Assembly: GCA_023481025.1 (NCBI GenBank)
Contig: JAMCWV010000203.1
Span: 1-8,031 of the forward strand
Direction: 5' to 3'
DNA length: 8,031 bases
Source: Gammaproteobacteria bacterium
Lineage (GTDB): Bacteria > Pseudomonadota > Gammaproteobacteria > Enterobacterales > Alteromonadaceae
A model generated the notes under the pieces. The model was not told where the DNA came from. It saw only the letters and a list, made by a program, of their open reading frames with translations, and searched no databases. Positions within the stretch are counted from its first letter, which is position 1. Each line of letters begins with the position of its first letter. Positions 1 through 6,093 of the stretch are shown one piece after another. The position numbers were made by a program, and so were the translations under genes.

Positions 1-865
1 TGGCTGCCAAGCCGCGATGAGGCTCTCCAACTAACCAGCCTTTCGCGCCATCGAAATTCATCACACAAGTTGCCGAGGCATGAATACCCATCTTGTGCTC
101 AACTGAGCCAGCAACAGCTGGATTCCGCTCACCGAGCGAACCATCGTCATTGACTAAAAACTTCGGCACTAAAAAGAGAGAAATACCTTTCGTGCCTGCC
201 GGCGCATCAGGAAGCTTTGCCAGTACCAAATGGATAATGTTATCGGTCAGGTCATGTTCACCACCGGTAATAAAAATCTTCGTCCCACTAATTGCATAGC
301 TGCCATCGTCAGCCGGTACCGCTTTCGAGCGAATAATACCGAGGTCAGTGCCTGCATGTGGTTCCGTAAGACACATGGTGCCGGTCCATTCACCTGTCAC
401 CATTTTTTCTAGGTATTTGTCTTTCAGCTCTGCACTCGCATGCAGGTCAAGCGCCATAATCGCGCCTGCAGTCAGGCCGGAATACAGTGAGAACGAGATA
501 TCCGCTGCACACATCATTTCTTCATACTGCGCTGAAAGGGTTTTTGGCATCCCCATTCCGCCGTATTCAGGATTTGCGGTTACGCCGACCCAGCCGCCTT
601 CGGCGAGCTGCTTAAATTGTTCTTTATAACCTTTTGGTGTGGTGACCGCGCCGTCAGCGAAATGAATGCCTTCTTCATCTGCGGCGCGCGCATTTGGCGC
701 AATCAGAGTTGAAGTTAATTTCGCTGCTTCGTCTAGAATCGCCCGCGCAGTATCTGGATCAATAACGTCACGCAGTTGGTCCATATTGGCCCAGTCATCC
801 GCAACGTTTAGAACGTCAAACAGAACAAAGTTCATGTCTTGCAACGCTACTTTATATTCACTCAT
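1..865 (-). CDS. Acyl-CoA dehydrogenase, long form, N-terminal half (partial)
   Basis: FAD-dependent acyl-CoA dehydrogenase, which oxidises an acyl-CoA to the 2-enoyl-CoA and passes electrons to electron-transfer flavoprotein in the cytoplasm. The first 288 residues are present and the frame is open to the window edge. The start (MSEYKVALQDMNFVLFDVLN) resembles the short extra N-terminal domain of the roughly 600-residue subfamily that also carries an extra C-terminal domain. The flavin-contact signature MCLTEPHAGTDLG is at residues 164-176, and KIFITGGEHD at 196-205 is typical of the same subfamily. The catalytic glutamate would lie in the missing part. The ATG at 865 has a GGGAG ribosome site six bases upstream. 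Members of this subfamily are often labelled DmdC (3-methylmercaptopropionyl-CoA dehydrogenase), but the sequence here cannot separate that substrate from ordinary fatty acyl-CoAs. It is co-directional with gspAB after a 100-base gap, so it probably has its own promoter. Confidence 0.93.
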   Translation of the reverse strand, partial: MSEYKVALQDMNFVLFDVLNVADDWANMDQLRDVIDPDTARAILDEAAKLTSTLIAPNARAADEEGIHFADGAVTTPKGYKEQFKQLAEGGWVGVTANPEYGGMGMPKTLSAQYEEMMCAADISFSLYSGLTAGAIMALDLHASAELKDKYLEKMVTGEWTGTMCLTEPHAGTDLGIIRSKAVPADDGSYAISGTKIFITGGEHDLTDNIIHLVLAKLPDAPAGTKGISLFLVPKFLVNDDGSLGERNPAVAGSVEHKMGIHASATCVMNFDGAKGWLVGEPHRGLAA

Positions 866-908
866 TTTCTACTCCCATCACCTTCTGGATGCGGCTATGT
901 TAATTTTC

Positions 909-922
909 AAACAGCCGTTTAA
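909..922. promoter_or_regulatory. Possible PsrA-type operator before the acyl-CoA dehydrogenase
   Basis: On the minus strand the sequence reads TAAAC-GGCT-GTTTG, a dyad of AAAC and GTTT with a four-base spacer. It lies about 44 bases upstream of the acyl-CoA dehydrogenase start. It fits the known PsrA consensus (G/C)AAAC-N2-4-GTTT(G/C) at all but one outer base. PsrA is a TetR-type repressor of fatty-acid oxidation genes that is released by long-chain acyl ligands in several gammaproteobacteria. The motif is short and can occur by chance, so the position in front of a beta-oxidation gene is the main support. No clear -35/-10 pair was recognised in this gap. Confidence 0.3.
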
Positions 923-965
923 CTTTCTACGCATCATCGCAAAGGTTGGATGAGTTCGCAAGTAT

Positions 966-3086
966 TCAATAAGGAATATCCTCGAGTGCTTCGAGTTGAA
1001 AGAGGAAATCATCAAACCCTAAAATCACATGAGAAGGTTCGATGGCCACAATGCGCAAGTCTCGATAGCGCTCGCCTTCTCGGAGCATGCGACCGTCAAA
1101 GCGCACCCATCGATCTTGATTACGGCCACTGTACATATGTGACTCATAACTGAGGGACGGCAAACGTTGACGTTGTTGAGCGGTCAAATCCTGAAATGTC
1201 GCCAATGGTCCAGATTGAGTTGGCTCTGGTGCAGGTGGGGGTGGATTCAGTAAATCGTCAAAACCGACTTCAGCAACAGCGCTATCGAATAATGTACGAA
1301 TTCGATCCGAGACGTATTCCTCTTCCTCAGCAACACCTTGTGCTGAGACACGCTCTCCGACTTCGGTCGACGGCTCAACCCGCGCAATCGTTAATTCTGG
1401 CACCATCAAACCTGAAAAAGAGCCCACTCGGAGTTGACGTGGTGATGCGGAACTACTCATCAGGGCCTGGGTGCTCCCAACAGCGCTGGCACTCAAGCGT
1501 GGTCCATAACTCAATGCGCCACTGCTCAAATAGGCTAATTCTGCGGGTGTAAAATAGTCCTCATCCACGCGACTGGTATTGTGCACCGTGACTAAATGGC
1601 GACGGAGCCAATTTATTTGCGCAGCATAGGGCGCGCCCTGCATCGAGTATGGTGCACGAGCAGCTAGGCCGGAGCGGATCCAATCATTGTTATCAGCCGG
1701 TGGCAATTGCCAAATCATTAACGCTGAAGTTGGAAACTTCGCGCGCAAGGCCGACTCTTCGCTCGTTAGCAGTCCATCCGCGCTTAATAAGGTCCAAGTC
1801 CGAACACCTTGGTCATTACGTTGATAGTCGAGCAACAGCACATAACTCGAGGGCTGCTCCGCTTCTTCATGCGGAATTTCAGCAACCACCGGCAAATCAA
1901 ATGTGATCACTTGGTCCAAGGTTAACTCTGCCTGTAAACAGCCTAAACGCACATCCTGCAAACTAAGACATGGTTCACTGTCATCCACAAATGACTGCAC
2001 TTGCCACAATTCCGCTAAACCCATCAACGCCTGAGGCAGCGTAAGGCCAACGAGCGGCGTCCGCTCAATTACAGTTGATTCGGACGAGCGACGCTCCTGA
2101 GACTGCTGCGCTGATGCTTCGTTCACAGTCACGCCACCTGCCGCATTGTTTTCGTTGCTTTGCAGAAACCACCACCCTGCTGCAAACACGACCACCACAG
2201 CTGCCGCACTTGTGACTCTTACAAGCCAAGGTTGGTGTTGGCGATGCTGGCGTGACGGGGTTTGTAAGCTGAGCGATTGAATCGCTTCGCGCACTAACGC
2301 CTTCGTTACGACTTTAGTTTCTGCGCGCGCGGCAAGTTGTAACGCCCGATCACAGACTAAGTTGATCAAACGCGGTGTACCTTGGCTAAACTGATAAATG
2401 GCCTTGATACTTGCGGTCGGAAAAATGGAGTCGATCGCCACGCCCGGTTGCGCGACCCGAGTCAACCGATGTTGAATGTATTCCTGCATTTCAGAGAGCG
2501 TGAGTGGCAACAAATGATAGCGAGCAACAATTCGTTGCGCGACTTGTCGCAGCTCTCGACGTTGCAATAGCTCCTGCAGTTCGGGTTGGCCAATCAAGGC
2601 GATACTGAGAAGCTTGCGCGCATTGGTTTCTAGATTCGTCAGTAATCGTAATTGTTCTAAGACGGATGGTAGCAGATGTTGTGCTTCATCAATGAGGATA
2701 ACCGGGTGACGACCTTCGGCACTGCTAGTAAGGAGAAATTTACTAAGATGGTCAGTGAGGCGTTTTAACGAGGCCTTTTCATGTCGGCCAGGAATACCGA
2801 ACTGGTCGCAAATGGTTGCTAGCATCTCACGTTCACTAAGCATGGGGTTGACCACAAACGCCACCACCAACTTATCGCCGAGTTCCTCCATCACTGCCCG
2901 TGACAGCGTCGTTTTACCAGTGCCCACTTCACCAGTTAAAAGCAGAAATCCACCACTGCCGCTTAAGCCATTTCGTAAATGGTCGAGCCCTTCTCGATGC
3001 CTCGGCCCAAGAAATAAAAACTCGGGATCAGGGGCAATTGAGAACGGTACTTGCTCAAAACCAAAATAATCATGATACATGGGCAC
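966..3086 (-). CDS. gspAB: GspA-GspB fusion protein, type II secretion secretin-assembly ATPase
   Basis: A 706-residue inner-membrane protein that joins what are usually two proteins, ExeA/GspA and ExeB/GspB. In Aeromonas these form a complex that binds peptidoglycan and helps insert the GspD secretin. The cytoplasmic AAA ATPase spans residues 1-275, with Walker A GEVGTGKT at 52-59, Walker B ILIDEAQ at 130-136 and a sensor-like LIGQPEL at 164-170. One transmembrane segment follows at about 291-309. The periplasmic part at 343-500 resembles the GspA peptidoglycan-binding region but is diverged after INWLRRHL (491-498). A Pro-rich linker at 615-626 leads to a GspB C-terminal domain at about 632-700, recognised from LPSLSYESHMYSG, the FDGRMLREGE stretch and a terminal hydrophobic strand pattern. 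The start used is GTG with AGG six bases upstream. An in-frame ATG at 3080 is an alternative that gives the family-like start MYHDYFGF. No other gsp gene is in the window. Confidence 0.88.
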   Translation of the reverse strand: MPMYHDYFGFEQVPFSIAPDPEFLFLGPRHREGLDHLRNGLSGSGGFLLLTGEVGTGKTTLSRAVMEELGDKLVVAFVVNPMLSEREMLATICDQFGIPGRHEKASLKRLTDHLSKFLLTSSAEGRHPVILIDEAQHLLPSVLEQLRLLTNLETNARKLLSIALIGQPELQELLQRRELRQVAQRIVARYHLLPLTLSEMQEYIQHRLTRVAQPGVAIDSIFPTASIKAIYQFSQGTPRLINLVCDRALQLAARAETKVVTKALVREAIQSLSLQTPSRQHRQHQPWLVRVTSAAAVVVVFAAGWWFLQSNENNAAGGVTVNEASAQQSQERRSSESTVIERTPLVGLTLPQALMGLAELWQVQSFVDDSEPCLSLQDVRLGCLQAELTLDQVITFDLPVVAEIPHEEAEQPSSYVLLLDYQRNDQGVRTWTLLSADGLLTSEESALRAKFPTSALMIWQLPPADNNDWIRSGLAARAPYSMQGAPYAAQINWLRRHLVTVHNTSRVDEDYFTPAELAYLSSGALSYGPRLSASAVGSTQALMSSSASPRQLRVGSFSGLMVPELTIARVEPSTEVGERVSAQGVAEEEEYVSDRIRTLFDSAVAEVGFDDLLNPPPPAPEPTQSGPLATFQDLTAQQRQRLPSLSYESHMYSGRNQDRWVRFDGRMLREGERYRDLRIVAIEPSHVILGFDDFLFQLEALEDIPY

Positions 3087-3122
3087 AGAATACCTAAGGT
3101 TATGATACTGTTATTCTTGTTG

Positions 3123-3142
3123 TTGCACGCTTTTTTGCACGC
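3123..3142. repeat. Short direct repeat TTGCACGC x2 in the divergent spacer
   Basis: Two exact copies of TTGCACGC (3123-3130 and 3135-3142) are separated by four T residues, giving a 12-base period, about one helical turn. They lie in the spacer between the divergent gspAB and cca genes, about 40 bases upstream of the gspAB start. A pair of half-sites for a transcription factor is possible, but nothing identifies one. The repeat itself is certain; any function is speculation. Confidence 0.4.
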
Positions 3143-3194
3143 GTCACTGCAAGTTAGCAGGGCAGACTAATTCACGCAACGAATCTCTATTCAC

Positions 3195-3230
3195 CGAACT
3201 GCTTAGTCAAACCTGAGGCCAGTTCGTTTT
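3195..3230 (+). terminator. Terminator-like hairpin in the leader of cca
   Basis: On the plus strand CGAACTG (3195-3201) pairs perfectly with CAGTTCG (3220-3226). Inside it CTTAG (3202-3206) can pair with CTGAG (3213-3217) with one G-U pair, leaving a six-base loop and a two-base bulge. The 3' arm is followed directly by TTTT (3227-3230). This has the shape of an intrinsic terminator or attenuator, although the U-tract is short and the stem only moderately GC-rich. It ends eight bases before the cca ribosome site. No gene reads into it from the left on this strand, so it would act on the cca leader itself or as an RNA structure near the ribosome site. Confidence 0.4.
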
Positions 3231-3254
3231 AAGCATCGGAGTGTTTAAGTATAG

Positions 3255-4418
3255 ATGAAAGTGTATCGGGTTGGCGGCGCAGTGCGCGATGAATTACTTG
3301 GGTTAACTGCCCATGAGCATGACTATGTTGTCGTTGGGGCGACCCCCGAAGAAATGCTGCAACTTGGTTTTCAGCAAGTCGGGAAAGACTTCCCTGTTTT
3401 CTTGCATCCGCGCAGCAAAGAAGAATATGCCCTAGCGCGAACCGAGCGTAAATCAGGCCGTGGCTACACTGGATTTGACTGCTATGCCGCACCCGATGTT
3501 ACGTTGGAAGAAGACTTGCAGCGCCGAGATCTGACCATCAATGCAATTGCCATGAGCGAAGATGGTGAGTTGATCGATCCTTACGGAGGCTGTCGCGACT
3601 TGAATGCACGTGTTCTGCGTCATGTTTCATCAGCGTTTACCGAAGACCCCTTGCGTGTATTACGTCTGGCACGCTTTGCCGCTCGCTTCGCGCATTTTGG
3701 CTTTACTATCGCCCCTGAAACAGGGACTTTGATGCGGCAAATTGTCGACTCTGGCGAACTGGCGACACTGACACCCGAGCGTGTTTGGATGGAAACTCGC
3801 AAAGCTTTAGCGACACCAAACCCGGTGCGTTACTTTCAGGTTTTACAAGAGTTTGGCGCCCTCGAAGAGTTAATTAAGAGCCCGGTAGACGCCTCTCCGC
3901 TCTTACCCTTTCGTGCGCTTCAAACAGCAACAGCCGAATCCATGCCCGCCGATCATGATGATTATGAAGATGAGTTAGTCAGGCGCTACAGTTTGGCCTA
4001 CTTTGATTTACAACATGAATTGACGTTACACCACTGCGTCCATGAGCGCTGGCGCGTCCCTAATCAGTGCCAACGCATCGCCGACGCAACCGTTCATGTG
4101 TGTCGCCAATTTCATGACAGTCAAGCGCATCTCTCGGCGGCAGAGCTTTTGCAAACTCTCAACGCCCTCGACAGCTTCCGGCGTCCTGCATTGTGGCAAC
4201 AAACGTTGCACTGTGTGCAAACAGTGTTCGACGCATATCCTGAATTCCAAACACTGCGCCAGCGGCCAGACTTTGCTGTTTTAACGACTGCATACGAACA
4301 GTTACAAGCAATTAATGCAACCGACGTCATGGCCGATGGTTTTGTTCACCAAGAAATTAGTGCAGAAATTAAGCGACGACGTCTGCAGTACCTTGAGCAA
4401 GTACTTGCGACCAAGTAA
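3255..4418 (+). CDS. cca: CCA-adding enzyme (tRNA nucleotidyltransferase), HD motif lost
   Basis: Adds or repairs the 3'-terminal CCA of tRNAs from CTP and ATP in the cytoplasm. The N-terminal half closely follows the E. coli enzyme: GGAVRD at 7-12, EHDYVVVG at 21-28, the conserved [13 protein letters not shown] stretch at 56-68, [12 protein letters not shown] at 86-97, [15 protein letters not shown] at 130-144 and LTPERVW at 172-178. The protein is 387 residues against about 412 in E. coli. The deficit lies in the C-terminal half, where the E. coli HD phosphohydrolase domain sits. The aligned segment reads YSLAYFDLQ (245-253) instead of the CHDLGK-type motif, and the later histidine cluster is absent, so phosphodiesterase and phosphatase side activities are probably missing. 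The first metal-ligand Asp of the DxD pair is Glu21. The ATG is preceded by GGAGTG eleven bases upstream. The gene is divergent from gspAB, and its last 50 bases overlap folK. Confidence 0.95.
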   Translation: MKVYRVGGAVRDELLGLTAHEHDYVVVGATPEEMLQLGFQQVGKDFPVFLHPRSKEEYALARTERKSGRGYTGFDCYAAPDVTLEEDLQRRDLTINAIAMSEDGELIDPYGGCRDLNARVLRHVSSAFTEDPLRVLRLARFAARFAHFGFTIAPETGTLMRQIVDSGELATLTPERVWMETRKALATPNPVRYFQVLQEFGALEELIKSPVDASPLLPFRALQTATAESMPADHDDYEDELVRRYSLAYFDLQHELTLHHCVHERWRVPNQCQRIADATVHVCRQFHDSQAHLSAAELLQTLNALDSFRRPALWQQTLHCVQTVFDAYPEFQTLRQRPDFAVLTTAYEQLQAINATDVMADGFVHQEISAEIKRRRLQYLEQVLATK

Positions 4419-4959
4419 GTGGTAATTGCTGCATGAGTGTGCTGGCCATACCGTCGCCATGTTGAGCCTGTTGTTGCAACATGTCACGCCAGAGCGCTTG
4501 ATAGCTCTGTTGCGTTTGCGGATGCAGGGCAAATGGGACAAGGTCAGCTAACGGCTTAAGTACATAGGCACGAGTTAGAATGTCGCTGCGCGGCAAAGCT
4601 GGCTCATTTGCCGTCGCATCTTGAATACAGTCGCCATATAAAAGAACATCAATGTCGAGCGTGCGTGAACTATACTTCTCTGCGCTTTCCGGGCGACCAT
4701 GAGCAAGTTCAATTTGGCGACAGATCTGCTGCACATCCGCTAAACTCAGCTCAGTTCGCACTTCCGCTACCAAGTTGTAAAACGCTGGTCCGCTAAATCC
4801 GTACGCTTCACTTTCATAAATCGGAGATAACGACAGCTCGGCAAAGGCTTCAGCAAGTGAGTGAACCCCAGCCTGAATATGCTTGAGGCGTTCTAGGTTA
4901 CTGCCAATTCCCAAAAACACGCGAGTGAATGTCGGTTGTGCAGCCTCTGCAATACTCAT
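4369..4959 (-). CDS. folK: HPPK, 6-hydroxymethyl-7,8-dihydropterin pyrophosphokinase
   Basis: Transfers pyrophosphate from ATP to 6-hydroxymethyl-7,8-dihydropterin, the step before dihydropteroate synthase in folate synthesis. Family marks are the N-terminal FLGIGSNLE (15-23), the pterin/ATP region around [14 protein letters not shown] (54-67), IELAHGRPE (83-91) and the signature [13 protein letters not shown] (97-109), in which Asp102 and Asp104 match the magnesium-binding pair. [19 protein letters not shown] (122-140) corresponds to the conserved P-H/R-x(n)-R-x-F/Y-V-L-x-P-L region. The family is usually about 160 residues; this one is 196, with a Gln-rich tail from about 160. Residues 181-196 are encoded inside the 3' end of cca on the opposite strand. 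The start overlaps the folB stop as ATGA, so translation is probably coupled to folB. The frame is intact. Confidence 0.95.
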   Translation of the reverse strand: MSIAEAAQPTFTRVFLGIGSNLERLKHIQAGVHSLAEAFAELSLSPIYESEAYGFSGPAFYNLVAEVRTELSLADVQQICRQIELAHGRPESAEKYSSRTLDIDVLLYGDCIQDATANEPALPRSDILTRAYVLKPLADLVPFALHPQTQQSYQALWRDMLQQQAQHGDGMASTLMQQLPLTWSQVLAQGTADVVA

Positions 4960-5339
4960 GCTAGACGTTTCCGCTCAATCTCTACGGCAACCGTTCTAGC
5001 ACTCTTAATCGCGGTTGGTTTTGCCACCCGTAAACGCACCGCGGTGACGGAAAATGATTGTAATACAAGGTCAGCAAGCGCTTCTGCCACTTCCTCAATT
5101 AAGCCCCAAGGCCGCGCCGCAATAGCAGCTTCGAGCGCCTCGCACACAGCAGCATAATCAAGTGCATCGGTAATGTTGCCGGATTGAGCTGCCGGCCGAT
5201 TATTCCAAGCCATTTCCACATCAATAACCAATGGTTGCTGAATGGTTTGTTCCCAATCGTAAATACCAATAACGGCGGGGACTTCAAGTGCTTCAATGAG
5301 CACACAATCAGCCACTTGCAGTCCGGCTATGTCTTTCAC
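4956..5339 (-). CDS. folB: Dihydroneopterin aldolase
   Basis: Converts 7,8-dihydroneopterin to 6-hydroxymethyl-7,8-dihydropterin and glycolaldehyde, supplying the substrate of the next gene, folK; some members also epimerise the substrate. At 127 residues it fits the family. The segment IGIYDWEQTIQQPLVIDVEM (24-43) closely matches E. coli FolB. The likely active-site residues are Glu30 (DWEQ), Tyr62 (LDYA), Glu82 (LIEEVAE) and Lys107 (AKP). The start is GTG at 5339, chosen because AGGTGA lies four bases upstream; it gives roughly ten more N-terminal residues than E. coli. A second in-frame GTG at 5315 would give a start closer to the usual length. The stop overlaps the folK start by four bases, so the two form an operon. 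The gene is divergent from plsY. Confidence 0.95.
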   Translation of the reverse strand: MKDIAGLQVADCVLIEALEVPAVIGIYDWEQTIQQPLVIDVEMAWNNRPAAQSGNITDALDYAAVCEALEAAIAARPWGLIEEVAEALADLVLQSFSVTAVRLRVAKPTAIKSARTVAVEIERKRLA

Positions 5340-5343
5340 GCAT

Positions 5344-5349
5344 TCACCT
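5344..5349 (-). promoter_or_regulatory. Ribosome binding site AGGTGA of folB
   Basis: AGGTGA on the minus strand ends four bases before the GTG at 5339. This is the best Shine-Dalgarno match near the gene and decides between that GTG and the internal GTG at 5315. An out-of-frame ATG at 5343-5341 sits between the site and the GTG and is read in the wrong frame. Confidence 0.6.
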
Positions 5350-5369
5350 ATGATTTGATTTCATTTACA

Positions 5370-5398
5370 AATTTAAACAATTGATACGGCCGTGTCGG
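5370..5398 (-). promoter_or_regulatory. Candidate sigma-70 promoter for folB-folK
   Basis: On the minus strand CCGACA (5398-5393) and TAAATT (5375-5370) are separated by exactly 17 bases. Each hexamer matches four of six consensus positions. The -10 lies about 30 bases upstream of the folB start in an AT-rich stretch, a sensible place for a short leader. The match is weak and based on spacing and position only. No convincing promoter was found for the divergent plsY in the same spacer. Confidence 0.3.
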
Positions 5399-5441
5399 CG
5401 CTGGTCGGATAGCATTTAACGAAAAAACAACGTATGCTCGC

Positions 5442-5462
5442 CCTAACAGTTTAACCTAACAG
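5442..5462. repeat. Short direct repeat CCTAACAG x2 before plsY
   Basis: CCTAACAG occurs exactly at 5442-5449 and again at 5455-5462, a 13-base period. The second copy runs into the AGGAAG that is the only Shine-Dalgarno-like sequence for plsY. It may be a chance duplication; no regulator is suggested. Confidence 0.3.
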
Positions 5463-5480
5463 GAAGTCGCAAAAAAGCCG

Positions 5481-6092
5481 ATGTCTGCTCTGGCCATCTT
5501 TATGATCGTGTTTGCCTATTTACTAGGCTCAATTAGCAGCGCGATCCTCATCTGCAAAGCGTTTCGCTTAGACGACCCGCGCCTACGTGGCTCTGGTAAC
5601 CCCGGTGCGACTAACGTTTATCGCTTAGGTGGCCCAATTCCGGCAGGCCTGACGCTACTCGGTGATGTTCTCAAAGGCATGATTCCTGTTTGGGCTGCCT
5701 ACTTCTTAGGCCTTACCCCGATAGAGCTAGGTCTCGTTGCCATTGCTGTCTGCCTTGGCCACATTTATCCGCTGTATTTTAAGTTTCAAGGCGGTAAAGC
5801 CGTTGCAACGGCCTTGGGTGCCATGTTTCCGGTTGCCTCGGAAATGGCTGTACTGCTCATTATGACTTGGATTTTGGTCTTTTGGGTTAGCCGTGTGTCG
5901 TCGCTCGCAGCTCTTATCACAGTAGCTTTAGCACCGCTGTATGCGTTTTTGATTAAACCGCAATACACCATTCCTGCCTTTATGCTCGCCGCCCTAATTA
6001 TTTGGCGTCATCGCACGAATATCATCCGCTTGTGGAATGGCACCGAAGTTGCTTTTCGTCCGGGCAAACGCAAAAACAATAAAAACAAGTAA
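5481..6092 (+). CDS. plsY: Glycerol-3-phosphate acyltransferase (acyl-phosphate dependent)
   Basis: Integral inner-membrane enzyme that transfers the acyl group from acyl-phosphate, made by PlsX, to glycerol-3-phosphate. The product is lysophosphatidic acid, the first intermediate of phospholipid synthesis. The 203-residue protein is hydrophobic, with several membrane segments (for example 3-25, 81-99 and 122-136). It carries the PlsY loop motifs: GSGNPGATN at 37-45, LTLLGDVLKG at 57-66, and KFQGGKAVAT at 101-110 next to the HIYPLYF stretch. HRTNIIRLWNGTE at 177-189 precedes a basic tail KRKNNKNK. The ATG at 5481 is the only sensible start. The nearest Shine-Dalgarno-like sequence, AGGAA at 5461-5465, is 15 bases away, longer than usual, so translation may be modest. 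It is divergent from folB. It ends one base before the convergent tsaD, leaving no room for a terminator between them. Confidence 0.96.
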   Translation: MSALAIFMIVFAYLLGSISSAILICKAFRLDDPRLRGSGNPGATNVYRLGGPIPAGLTLLGDVLKGMIPVWAAYFLGLTPIELGLVAIAVCLGHIYPLYFKFQGGKAVATALGAMFPVASEMAVLLIMTWILVFWVSRVSSLAALITVALAPLYAFLIKPQYTIPAFMLAALIIWRHRTNIIRLWNGTEVAFRPGKRKNNKNK

Positions 6093-6093
6093 C

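Noticed and set aside
2755..3069. Long open frame on the plus strand opposite gspAB
   Set aside because: It lies wholly inside the strongly supported GspA ATPase coding region, shows no recognisable domain and is best read as a shadow frame.
966..3086. MSHA pilus ATPase MshM as an alternative identity for the AAA protein
   Set aside because: MshM is about 280 residues and lacks the periplasmic and GspB-like domains; the C-terminal T2SSB-type sequence decides for GspAB.
3229..3492. Minus-strand open frame opposite the start of cca
   Set aside because: It overlaps the conserved Cca catalytic core and its translation has no family features.
4387..4408. Palindrome GCAAGTACTTGC and nearby AGTAC/GTACT pairing in the cca-folK overlap as a two-way terminator
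   Set aside because: The 12-base palindrome cannot form a hairpin with a proper loop except by losing central pairs, there is no T-run, and the bases are coding on both strands.
5433..5438. TATGCT as a -10 box for plsY
   Set aside because: No hexamer resembling TTGACA lies 16-18 bases upstream, so a promoter cannot be supported.
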